Source: Enchytraeus crypticus (Eukaryota; Annelida; Clitellata; Enchytraeida; Enchytraeidae). From it: DNA of 64,000 bases. The position numbers and the translations under genes are program-made. Each line of letters opens with the position of its first letter. The first letter of the stretch is position 1. This document shows, piece after piece, positions 28,893 through 40,800 of the stretch. The notes below the pieces were generated by a model. It was given only the letters and a program-made list of their open reading frames with translations, was not told the DNA's origin and made no database searches. Where the stretch lies: positions 84,666 to 148,665 of the forward strand of contig CAJHZI010000275.1 in assembly GCA_905160935.1 (NCBI GenBank). The letters run 5' to 3'.

Positions 28893-29859
28893 ATTGCGTA
28901 GTCATAATACATACATTCTAATTATGAGATAGAGATGTACTCTACTGTCTGAAGATTGTCGAATCATCTTATTATTTATATTGACTATTACTCAGTTTAA
29001 ATATTCCTATTGTGTCATACGAAATATTGTTCGATGATTTAACTGTTACATTTATAATTAATTTAAAAATACATATGAAATTGAATAATGAGATAGAAAT
29101 AGTCATGCTATTATAATAAATTCAGTTCATCAATTATTCAATTAGCTCAATTGTAGATTGCATTTAACGGGTGTACTAGTCCAACGTTATTGGCTACTTT
29201 GATTCTGTAATTCTAGCGCATAATAATTATAGTATTCTGTGTTGTATCACGTGTGATGTGCAGTTTTCAGTAATACACATAAATTTTCTTCAATTCGTGT
29301 TTAATTATTGCTATTATTGTGCGGTTTAATGCCTGTTGCCTCATCATGTGGATATTGTCAGACACAGAACTGACTGAGAACCGAACACTGGATATCCTGC
29401 GCATTTCTGATTATGCCGTGCAGCTTATTAGCTTATTCAGTCCAAAGTTACTAAAAATAAATGTTCAAAGAAAAATATATCATTCACTCTAGTACCCATA
29501 AATATAAAAATCAACTGCACTAGTACAAGAACGCTATCTATTGTAGCCTATCATCTAGCGATTACTAGAAATCTGATCGTCCTTTACTTAAAACGGCAAT
29601 TTCGAACTGCCTCAAGTAACGTAAACCTAAGTTAATTTCGGTTCTATGTATGATTTAATCTCCTGCAGAAAATCACAAATACCATACAGTATTTGCTGCC
29701 AAATGCAGCATTGAGTGGGATCCGCACTTCAAACAAGGATTAAGTCAACGAAATAATTAACTGCCAAGGAAGCATTATAAGCCATTATTCAATTAATTTC
29801 GTCCAACGGCAGAGGCTCCCAACCAATATAAACTTCTAACCAACATTAATGTTCTTCGT
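28893..29859. other. Sequence upstream of the CR1/L2-group LINE; no gene seen
   Basis: AT-rich sequence without supported features. The last few hundred bases may be the LINE 5' UTR, but I see no target duplication that would fix its start. Confidence 0.4.
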
Positions 29860-29873
29860 TCAGGACTCAAACT

Positions 29874-30420
29874 ATGGATTCGTATAAGTCGCAAGAACCC
29901 CCTAACAAGGATCGTATCCGTGCTCCTAATAGTCGTGATGATATTGCCGTTCATAAGACAGCTTGGGCAGACATAGTTAATTCGCCCTCCCCCAGGCCCC
30001 TGTGCAACGCTCAATCTCACAAAAGAAGCCTACTAATCTGGAGAGAACATCCTCACACCCTAGTTCCAACACTGGGGATCAGGATGGCTTTCAGCTCGTC
30101 CAGAGGAAGAAGCCTAGGCCTTCACATTTGATAGGGAAAAAAACTACAACGGGTGACTCAAAAGTTAAAGCTATTGCCAAAAGAATGGCAATTTTTGTTG
30201 GGAGGTTGGAGAAGGAAACGACTACTAATGATATAATGGAGTTGCTAGGAGCCAGTGAAATCCAAGGCTGCGTCTGTAAGAAATTGTCAGGGGTTGGTAA
30301 GGATGGTCGTGAATACAAATCCAGTGCATTCATTGTCACCTGTGACGTTAAATACAAAGTATATTAGATGCAAATATATGGCCTGAAAACTCTCTAATTA
30401 GGGAGTGGTGGTATAACCAG
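29874..30420 (+). pseudogene. ORF1 of the CR1/L2-group LINE
   Basis: The reading frame starts at ATG 29874 and shifts near 30000 and again near 30355. The middle has an RRM-like segment (MAIFVGRLEKETTTNDIMEL) and KDGREYKSSAFIVTC. The end has LDANIWPENSLIREWWYN, a C-terminal signature I know from ORF1 proteins of this LINE group. It would act as the nucleic-acid-binding partner of ORF2. Confidence 0.75.
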
Positions 30421-30452
30421 AAATAAAGATAGCCTATATCTTATATTTAACA

Positions 30453-33436
30453 ATGGCAATTAATATTGCGACTTTTAATATGCACGGTTTTAACAATGGT
30501 GCAGCTATGCTAAAAGAATTAGCAATAAAGCATTGTATAATTGCAGTACAAGAACACTGGCTCAGGGAAAACGAATTGCATAAGCTTTTACTCATATGTA
30601 CCGATTATGAGTTGCGTTCTGTTTCCGCTATGACTAATAGGCTGGAAGAAGGCATACTGTGAGGTAGGCCTTTCTCTGGTGTGGCTTTATTATGGCATAA
30701 ATCAATTGATAAGTTTGTACAATATGTGGGAGCAGATCCCTCTAATAGATGCATAGCGGGTAAGATATCGTTAGGTAATCGCATTATTTTATTGATAAAT
30801 GTTTACTTTCCTTGTAATTCCGAAGCTGCAACATATAGAGATGATGTTAATGTGATAATAGGTTTTATTGATTATATTGTTGAGAATAATTCCCATACTG
30901 ATGTTATCATTCTTGGCGACATTAATTTTGAGTTGGACAGCAAAAATCTAGGCTTTAATATTTTCAATCAATTTCTTACGAGTGTTAAAATGAGCTCTTG
31001 TGATGATATTGTTAAGTGTGACACTAATGATAAATGTACTTTTGTTAATTCATGTTATGGGTATAGTTCATATATTGATCATCTCTTTGTAACGAATGAA
31101 TTGAAATCTGACATTAACTCTGTCGAAATTATAGATTGCCCTTTAAACCACAGTGATCACCGTCCAGTTAGTATGACGTTAAATAGATGCATTGCAATTC
31201 CCTTTGGAAGTTTGCAGTCCAGTGAGTCTGGGGTAAATGATAACGCCAATACTAGCAAGTTATTCAAGCGTAGATGGGACAAAGGTGACTTGCATAAATA
31301 TTATAATTATAGTGGAATGTTACTCTTTAATTTACACATTTGTACTAGTTTATATAGCTGTACCTGTTCGTGTAACGACCGTTATTCTTGTAATGGCAAC
31401 AATGATAAACTAGCTATAGATGATTTCTATAACAATATTGTTAACGCGCTGTTAACAGCAGAGAGCACTTCCATTCCTAAGATACCTTCTTCAGCACTAA
31501 AACCATTCTGGAATGACCAACAAATGAACTTAGGGATAAGTCTATTATGTGGCATCGTATTTGGCATGATATGGGTCGACCAAAAACTGGTTTGATCTTC
31601 TCCATTAAGAGCGATGCAAAGTTCAAATAAACTAGCCATTAAAAAAGCAGCTGAGAAATATGGAAGTAGGTATAATGAATCCTCAATTTTGCATATTTCT
31701 AATATAGACAGCACCGAATTTTGGAATGCTTGGTCTAAGAAAATGCATACTGGTCATACTAATAACAATAAGATATGTGTTAATGGTTCCAGTTCGGATA
31801 AGGTGGTTGCAGATGCCTTCATGAATCATTTTTAAACTGTATACTGTGATGCCGGTCTGGCTACCAACGCTAAAACTGAGTTTGAATGCTTGATGACTAA
31901 AAGTTTAGCTAATTGCTCGAATGTTTATGCTCCTGACATGTCGTGTTTAACGGTTGAGCTAGTGGATCGCTGTATACGTAAGCTTGCTACAGGTAAGGCT
32001 TGTGGTCCTGACAATTTAATGGCTGAAAATCTAATATATGCACACCCTACACTAGTCGTTCAGTTAACTAACCTATTTAAAAGCACTGCTATCCAGGGTT
32101 ATGTTCCTCAAGGGTTCAGTACAGGTTATATTATCCCGATAATTAAGGACAAACTTGGTGATAAAAACGACGTCAACAACTATAGAGGTATGACATTAAT
32201 TGCACTCATTTCTAAACTGTTTGAGTTAGTCATTCTTGATATAGGTGAGGATTATCTTGTTACTAGCAACCTCCAATTTGGTTTCAAGGTAAACTCAGGT
32301 TGTAATCATGCAATTTTTATGATGACTGAAGTCGTTAAATATTTTCTAGATAATGGTAATAGTGTGTTATGGCCACACTTGACCTGAAGTAGGCATTCGA
32401 TAAAGTTAACCACTTTAAATTATTTACAAGTCTTATATTGAAGGGCATTCCTTTATGGATTATAATTGTGCTACAGGACTGTTATTCTAAGTTAAATGTC
32501 TGTGTTCGTTGGAATGGATCCTATTCTCATAATACTTGTGTTAAAAGTGGCGTGAGACAAGGTAGCTCTCTACCGCCGGCTTTATTTAATATCTTTATTG
32601 ATCCTTGCATTAATTACCTAAAATCTCTTAATGTAGGTTGTAACATTGGTGCACAATTTGTTGGTATGATCTTATACGCTGATGATTTGCTTCTTATTTC
32701 ACCAACGGTGCTCGGTTTACAAAAGATGCTAGATCAATGCTCAATTTCGTTTGCTAATTTACTATTGGAATTCAATATAGATAAATCTATGTGTGCTGCG
32801 ATTGGGTTAGGGTCAGCCTGTGAAATTCCTCCAATGTCTCTAATGAAAAAACCATTAAACTGGGTAAAACGTTTTAAATACCTAGGTATTACTTTTATAG
32901 CAAGTAAAAATCTAATGGTTGATACCAATTTGATTATTAGAAAATTTTACTCTAGTTGCAATAATATATTGAGTAAATCAGCTTATTTAACTGAGCTGAC
33001 AAGATTGCATCTTTTAGAGTCCTACTGCTTGCCCATTTTAACCTATGCCACTGTTAGTATTTCACTTAGAAACGATCAAATTCATGATTTAAATGTAGCC
33101 TGGAACAGTGTTTATAGAAAGCTATTTAACTATCATAAATGGGAATCTGTCAAGCCAATTATGATAGGGTTGGGTAAGTTGGATTTTAAGCACATTAGAG
33201 TTAAACTTATGTTTAATTTCTTTAGAAGCAGCCTAAATAGATTCAGTATAAATATAATTTTAAAGCATTTTGTAATTAGATATTTGTTGAGGGATTTAGA
33301 TAAAATGTGTCATTGTTTTAGATTGCCTATAAATTGTTCGATGGTTCTAGACAATAGAGTGTCTTATGGTAGAAGCGTGTATTTAATTTACGAAGCTTTT
33401 AATGTTAGTGCTGGTATTAGCAGGAATTCTAATTAA
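30453..33436 (+). pseudogene. ORF2 (endonuclease-reverse transcriptase) of the CR1/L2-group LINE
   Basis: Endonuclease: NIATFNMHGFNNG, VQEHWL, ILGDINFEL, YIDHLFV and HSDHRPV are all present in the normal order. Reverse transcriptase: GKACGPDNL, NNYRGMTLI, GVRQGSSLPPALFNIFI, the catalytic YADDLLLISP and FKYLGITF. In-frame stops lie at 30660, 31593 and 31833, and another at about 32385 (LK*AFDKV). A frameshift lies near 32370. Confidence 0.88.
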
Positions 33437-33586
33437 GTTTCTAGTATTTCATTTTTGATTGTTTTATGATCCTATGTTTTTGTGTGTATGTGTGTGTATA
33501 TATTTATATGTGATCGATCTTGATCCTGTCTGTTTTTGACGAATAAAGAAATGAATATTAAACTTATATTTTAATGATAGCGATAA

Positions 33587-33815
33587 GGGGAGGGGATTTA
33601 GCGCACTCGGTTTAGCGGCACCTCAACTGAACGAAGTAAACCCACGTTGCACCCGGTTAGTTAATTGCGGGCGACCACATTGGAAGACCCAGTGTCGACA
33701 GCTTTGAATGTAAATAATCCCCAGACTGTTGGAGGTCATTCTTAAATCTGTGCCGGCTGCTAAATGAGCGCCAACAAAAGGCAACGATTACTAATAACCC
33801 TGGAGAGGAAAGGAG
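33587..33815 (+). repeat. Family C SINE-like repeat
   Basis: It starts GGGGATTTAGCGCACTCGG and carries TTAGCGGCACCTCAACTGAA. It continues through GGCGACCACATTGGAAGACC and AATAATCCCCAGACTG. It sits just past the 3' end of the CR1/L2-group LINE. Confidence 0.65.
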
Positions 33816-36764
33816 AAAATAATGAAAACTAAAAAAACAGCAAATTAAGAAATGAAATTATGTAGCACATGCGGTATGTCAAGTGTGTAACTATACCGAA
33901 TAAAAAAATATGGTCCTAAAAAGATACAAAAATCTTAACCGCACATGTATGTCCTACAAATATGCAAGAAAGAAAACTGATTTAAAACTAACGTTAAATT
34001 CTATGTTGATTCATAAATAAAAAATGTACGTTAAGGCGAGTTATAGAATTTATTATTCACGATGTTATATAAGCTTACTGCCGCTGACTTTGACATTCTG
34101 AGTCAAATAGATGATCCATTTAAAGAAACCTTAATATGAAAGCATTTACCTGAAAGCGATGACAGATAAATTATCAAATCTACTACACAGGATAGTATAT
34201 GACTGTGAGCTTGAACTGTAGCGTTTGAAGTCAAGATGTTTATTTTGTCAGGCTATATTACATAGTGCTATACAAAAACTATATTTACCAGTCCAATTTA
34301 TTATCAATACACCCAATGTACAGCCATAGAGAGAAATTTAAGAAATAAAGTAAGCCTACACACATGTATATATCGTATTTATCTTATTTTGCATCGCAGA
34401 ACACAATCAGTAGTGATGCAAAAATGATAGCAGGCATGACTAAGTCCATTGTTTAATAAGATCAAATATCGAACAATCTGGATAGAATTGTGTGCAGGAT
34501 TATATTGCGAGAGACTAGGAAGCCACACTTGCCTGCCCGCGCACATAATAAGATGCTTAGAATTATAGTTTATCAACGTCATATACTATTATTATGCACT
34601 GTTACGACAATTATTATACTTCGTTCTAATACAATGGAGCTTAGTTTTATCTTTAGTTTCTATGTTGTAAATACGACAGGATAACTATTCTCTTCTCTCT
34701 CTGGTGTATGGTACGTTATATTATATACTTTTAACGTCTCATATACTTAACTTAATTATGCTGGTCAGGAAGTTATGAAGACTGGTAACACCGGTCTAGT
34801 CATAATTTCATACCTCAGCAATCATACCTCAATACTCAGCAACATACACGTACAGAGCACTTTAAATAAGCAATCAAAAGCAGTACAAAATCGTGAATAC
34901 TATGATATGAAATAAAGCAAATCAGCAACATATATATGCAATATTGAAATGGCTAAGTTCCAGAAATACACTGTAATAACAAACACAAGACAGAACACAG
35001 GGATTCAGAACAACAGTGGCACATTGGTGTCTTGATGAACACAAGTACAAACATTCAAACCTCTACCACACTAGCGATTGATCGCTTTGCAAGCTGGAAG
35101 CACTAAAGCATTGCCATACCTCAATTGATTGCATAAATCATCTGCCCTTTAAAATTGCATCATCCTTCCTCTTAACTTACTTCAGCACTTGAAATTCGTT
35201 ACAAACCTATAAATTACTAGTTACACATTACAAGCACCACATAAAATGATTAGAAACAGCACGCTTTGGTGTCAGTTTTTAAGTGTTGTCATTTTTACAA
35301 ATTTATTTTAAAGTCATCAAAACTAGACTAACTTTTAGGACTTGAGAAATTAAATCACGGCAACACGGTTTGACTAAAGCGAATGAATAAGAGGACTTAA
35401 TGAGCTTGAGAGTGATACAGAAATGATAAAGAAAACGAAAGAGTAATACAGAAATGATAAAGAAAACGAAGCAAAAAATTCTACAAATCAAAATCCATGC
35501 GAGATCTTGTCCATAACAAACATTAACAATCCTTTTCCTGCACGAATGGCATAAAATAAAATTACATCGAATAAAGAATTTGCTTCACAAAAATACTTGC
35601 ATATTTTAAAGTTAACCAAACCATATAAATTACCATTTTCTCGTAGACTTGTTGCAATGAAATGAATCTTAACTAGACAATCAAAGAAGCTTAAATCCCG
35701 ATTCCTATATTATTGACAAGAAAATCACATGGGGAGTCTTTAATCTACAACCTAACCATCACAGTACATCTGTATATGTTTCACGCATTTAAATGACGAA
35801 AAAATGAAGAAAAAAGGTGTAAATTGATTATGGAGAGGCTGAAGGTTCGTACAGGCAGACCTACAGTGGGCGCAGACTATGGACGTCACTCTGGAAAACA
35901 ATGATGAACTAAATGTACAGAAGATCTTCTTCCAAAGCAGTCCACACTCCATAGTCAGGGAGTAACTACTGGATCGAGTAATAGAAGATCAAATGTTAGG
36001 CACCAGTAGAAGTTATGTCTACGAACTGAGACTTCATTTAATAGATTATCTACTATCATCATCATCTTTCCTTAAATCCAAGTTTAACCAAGGTTGGGAT
36101 AAGAATAGACTTTCTCCAGTCCTCTCTGTCCCACACGATATCATCAGTCAATCCCCTATAGATTATCTGCTATATGAAATAATATTATTAAAATTCTCAG
36201 TAAAATTATTCAATAATAATTTCAAAAAGAATGATGATCGAATTTTCATCAAACTGACTCTAGATTAAAATTAGACAGAGAGCATTTGTCTACACATATT
36301 CTAGGGGCATCTTGACCTCTAGCCTTTAAACAACCAGCAAAACTTCAAAGCGAATGAATAACCAAACTTAAGCAAATCATAGATATCTCAGATAATTGGT
36401 CAATCATATTGATTAAGGAAATAGCAAGTAATTTCAGGCAATGAAGCAATTAAGCAAAGTAGAAAAACAAGTTGTGTATATAACTTTATTAAAATGCTCA
36501 TATTAATTAGAGTTGGCCAAATTAATATCACAACATTTCATTTATTTTGCTCTGATAAACTTAACACAGGATAATTTTTGCAGTGAACACAGATCTAGCA
36601 AAGGAACCTCTATGTTCCTGACGTCATCCTTGGATAATAAAACAAAAGTTAACCACCTTCATTATTAATATAATTAATTATAATTTTTTACAATTAGTAT
36701 AATTGTACATATATCTCCCGGACATAAATCTCCGAGGATTGATAAAAAAGATTCCAGATAAATT
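33816..36764. other. Intergenic, AT-rich; no gene seen
   Basis: Only short ORFs without recognisable content. A 24-bp direct duplication at about 35418-35467 (ACAGAAATGATAAAGAAAACGA twice) and one family E tail (36050-36170) are the only structures I noticed. Confidence 0.5.
36050..36170 (-). repeat. Family E LINE-tail-like repeat with (GAT)n end
   Basis: On the minus strand it reads GGACTGGAGAAAGTCTATTC, TTAAACTTGGATTTAAGGAA, then AGATGATGATGATAG. It matches the copies near 9150 and 15800. Confidence 0.55.
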
Positions 36765-36960
36765 GACTGAAGCCAGTGATGTCGGAAAGAAATTCGACCG
36801 CGGATCAGTATGTGCGGAGTTCATATCCAGCTAAATTGACTAGAGCCAGCGGCGATGTCGGAAAGATATTCGACCGCGGATCAGTAGGTGCGGGGTTCAT
36901 ATCCTGGGCACACCCATCACTGTCATCGCTTTCAAGTGAGGAAACTGACGTTAACATGAC
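36765..36960 (+). repeat. Family B SINE with a duplicated tRNA-like head
   Basis: The block GATGTCGGAAAG then TTCGACCGCGGATCAGTA, TGCGG and TTCATATCC occurs twice in direct orientation (about 36777-36832 and 36853-36910). It is followed once by CACTGTCATCGCTTTCAAG and GAGGAAACTGACGTTAAC. The array is therefore a dimer of the head with a single tail. Confidence 0.65.
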
Positions 36961-37834
36961 CTTTTTAAAAAAAGAAAGTGCTAATCGATATCTTGCTACT
37001 CGAGGCCCTCCAGTGTAATAGAACCACTGCAGTCGACAACAGTGAATCTCAGAAAGTGATCTGCTCTTTCCAAATATATACAATTATTATTATAATCATT
37101 AACAGATTAATTAGTATAATTAATATTATTATCTCTATTCTTTTAGTATGCGATCTAGCCACATGTTTCACAATTAGTTATATAAAAACATGGCAGCCGA
37201 CGTCCAGAAAGCCTTCATTAGACCAAACTATGCAATGGCAAAAACTTTCAATGGATATGCAGTTGTAAAGAAGCACATTACATACACAAGAGATAATATC
37301 CTTGATATTTTGATAACTGAAGTTCTTATAATTAAAATAATCTGGATAGTAAACTAATTTATTAAAAATACAAATTTCTATAAAGTGAACTTAAAATTAA
37401 ATATTTATATGTAATAAATAAAATGTTCCAAAAATACAAAGTTTAAACAGAAATATAATATGACCATATTTCAATACTTTCAAAATGTTCTGTTTAATTT
37501 CAATCAGAAAGAATTAATTCTATTCTTAGCTAATCTATAATACAGAAAATATAGTGCCTCACAAAGCCTGACAAGCAGTACACAACACCATAATACCTTT
37601 CGCATAGTTTTCAGAAAATCAGAATTTAACAATCAAAAACAACGTTTTCACCTTACAATGCCATAAAGTTCTAAAGTGAACTAGTCATCCGAAGACGCTG
37701 TCAAGGACGTCAAATCTAATAAAGGGTCTGAATGCTGGTAGTAGATTTTAAAACTAACGACAGCAATTAGTAAAGACTTGAAATATGATCAACATATTTA
37801 AGCATAATGATTAAACATGCGTTTCCGTAACAAC
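36961..37834 (-). other. Probable Lunapark 3' UTR and downstream sequence
   Basis: AT-rich sequence after the Lunapark stop. A minus-strand AATAAA (plus TTTATT at 37358-37363) is a candidate polyadenylation signal, which would give a 3' UTR of about 480 bases. No other feature is seen. Confidence 0.4.
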
Positions 37835-40800
37835 TTATTTGTCGGTAGAATTAACGCCTGCAGGACTTTTCCTGTCACACGTTAAGTTTAGTATGTTATC
37901 AATGCTAGTTGAATCATCAACTTCCATGTTAAATGAATCTGTGGACTCAACGTCTTCACCATCTGACGAATCTTTCCGTTTCTGTGCTTCATCTGCAATC
38001 TTCCTGACTTCAGTCTCAGGTGATTTTCCTTCATCTTCCCTTTCACTTGAGCTGTCAACAGCAGTAGCCCCTTCAGCGCTACTAACAGTTTCTATTGAAC
38101 TCTGTTGCTCAATGCGTTGTCTTGATGCAGAATTATCAGTTGGTGCGGTTTGCGCGGCAAGTTGTCTGGATGAAGTATTGTCATTTGAAGCCAATGATGG
38201 CTCGGTTGATTGTCTTTCATTCACATCAGCTGATCGGAGTTCAGGTCGTTGTCTTGCTGCTTCGTCATCATCCGAGGCACGAAGCTCGTTCTGGAGGTTG
38301 TTTGACTCGGCAGATGACTCAAGCTTAGGAAGAGCGGGAGCTCTGGGTTTCTGCTTCCTGGCTGGATTGACTGAGTAGCAGTAGCAGCATCTGAAGGCTG
38401 CAAAATAGTCCATAAAATTAAATTAAATTATAGTAATAAACTTCATAAATAGTATTCAAAATTCGCACACAACATACTATTATACTATTTCTTGTATCAA
38501 ATTACTATGTAATAAATAAAATCTATTTATCCATTTACAGTATAAATTGCTATCACAACGATTATTTCAGAGTCTTATTCAGCTGCATAACCCAATTCAT
38601 ATAATAAAAACTCAGCGCGAACACTCAGTCATAGCTACCCTGTACAATCCCAAATTATACAAACATCATTAACAATAAGCTTACTGCTCACTTCCCATTT
38701 ATCCTTCATAATCTAACAGATATTACTGGTCTAGTGATTTTACATAACAAGCAGAAACTGACTGAGATATTCGAATTCTTCCCGCAGAGCCATGCCGTTG
38801 TGGGAATGACACTGACGACAGATAAGAGCGTAGCGGTTCTGAGGCCCGTCACCCACGAGGTACTCCACCAGTCGATCCATCACGTTCCTCTCTCGAGGCA
38901 GCACCGTGCGCGGCATCGGTGGACCGGGAGGAGTCGCTGAACAAGACATTCATAGCATAATATATAATATATAAAACAAAGTCGTGTTCATAATGGCTCT
39001 TATAACTCAAGAACGGCTGGACAGATTATAATGATCTCGGACATTTTGGATTGTCTCCAGCAGCTTCTGTATAATAGCCAATAAAATATTTGAAAAATAA
39101 TGGGCTAATGGCCAAAAAATGGTATAAATCAAAACATATCAAAATTAAAACATCTGTCGAGTGACATACATCTATATAGATTACGATTTTCTAATACGAT
39201 ATGTTGACAGTTGACATAATTGATCTACCCTCACCATTTTTGATCACCAGACTAGCTTTCATTTAGGACCTTACTTCTCCTCAGCACATTTATTTTGCAG
39301 ATTGGGCTGGGTCTGGGTTAATTGATCTGTAGTAATGTGTGCTGTGGGAACGTCCTACACATAATCTCCGGATGAGGAAACGGACGTTAAACCTTTATTA
39401 TAATTATTATTAATATATCTTATTAGTACTGTTATTCTACTTCCTGTTATTATTATTATAATTATTATTATTTTTTAATTACTCCGGGTCTAATGAATCC
39501 GGGGTTGATAAAAAACGATTCAAGCAATACGTGATAAATCGCCACCCGGCTACTCAAGGTCATCAATCGGCTTAAAAGAATTGCCCAAGCAGACTGCATT
39601 AAATCTTTGCAAATTCATAGAAAGCTTATGCCAAACAAAAGAGGTCTCTCGCTTATCGCCGGTTTGCTCTGCAACAAGTCTGCCTATGCCATTAAAATTG
39701 CTTCAAAAGGCATTAATAAAACTAAAGACTCCAGTTATCTTCAAAGTTTAAAGTTGCATCCATGTAACTACTGAAAACTTTATAATAGAGATCTTGAAAA
39801 CTTTACACCAGAGATCTAGTGTAAACCTACTTGGATTAAACCTACGGAACTGCTGTTGTTGTTGCTGTTGATCCCCTGTTAGCTGCTGACGCTGCTGTGT
39901 ACTATAGGGATTTTGCTGCCCAGGTCGTTGTATTTGCTGCAGCTGTTGCCTAGGCTGACCCCTGCCCTCAGACAACACTGGTTGTCTAATCTGTTGTTGT
40001 TGTAAAGGAGATCTGTTGCTCACAGGTAAGGGGCCGGCTCTCCCTGCAACTGCTTGAGGGGGACCAGCGGGAGGCCTCACTGCCCCACCCATAAATTCCT
40101 GACCCCCCAACTGCACAGCCTGTTCGTTTTCACCAGGATCACCAATGGTTCTTCTTCGTAGCTCTTACGTAACCATAAACAATTTAATTACAATCATCAC
40201 TCATTATAGCTTAGGTAGTTCCTGCTAATAATCTGAAATAATTTAATTTTAATTTTCTATTAAATGGATGTGAAATATGGGCCTTAAGGAAGGAAGATAT
40301 TAGGAAACTGGAGGAATTGAAAATGTGGACATGGAGAAGAATGCAAGGATTAGCTGGACTCACAAGGTTACAAATGAGGAAGTTCTGAAGAGAGTTGGTA
40401 CAGATAGAGAGTTAGTAAATGTATTAAGAAACACGAAGAAGAGTTAGATAGAACACATTCTAGGGGGGGGGAAAGTCTATTAAAAGAGATCATAGAAGGT
40501 AGAATGGAAGGAAATAGAAGCACAGGCAGGCCGAGATTAGGTATGCTAGATGATCTAAAGACCCACTCATATGTGGACATGAAGAGGAAAGCGAAAGACA
40601 GAGAAGAGTGGAGGCGTTATATACCATGGACCTGCCAGTAGGCAGTGCACTAAGAGAGAACAATAATACTATAATAATAATAACAACAACTTCTACAACT
40701 CAAATTTGTAACTGCAGTAGTAGTAGTAGTAGTAGTAGTAGAACATTGCAAAGCTTCATGGTAACTTACATGATTAACTTCCAAAATAGGCGATAGGAAT

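Larger units (their letters stand above)
29860..33560 (+). mobile_element. CR1/L2-group LINE, nearly full length but broken
   Basis: ORF1 (29874 to about 30420) is followed by ORF2 (from 30453 to 33436) with an AP endonuclease, then a reverse transcriptase. The element appears to end in ACGAATAAAGAAATGAATAT near 33560. ORF1 has two frameshifts. ORF2 has four in-frame stops and one frameshift, so the copy is dead and older than the RTE-like copies in this window. No flanking duplication was recognised. Confidence 0.85.

Noticed and set aside
37839-38378. 179-codon plus-strand open frame
   Set aside because: It is the antisense shadow of the last Lunapark exon, which has clear homology and splice phase.
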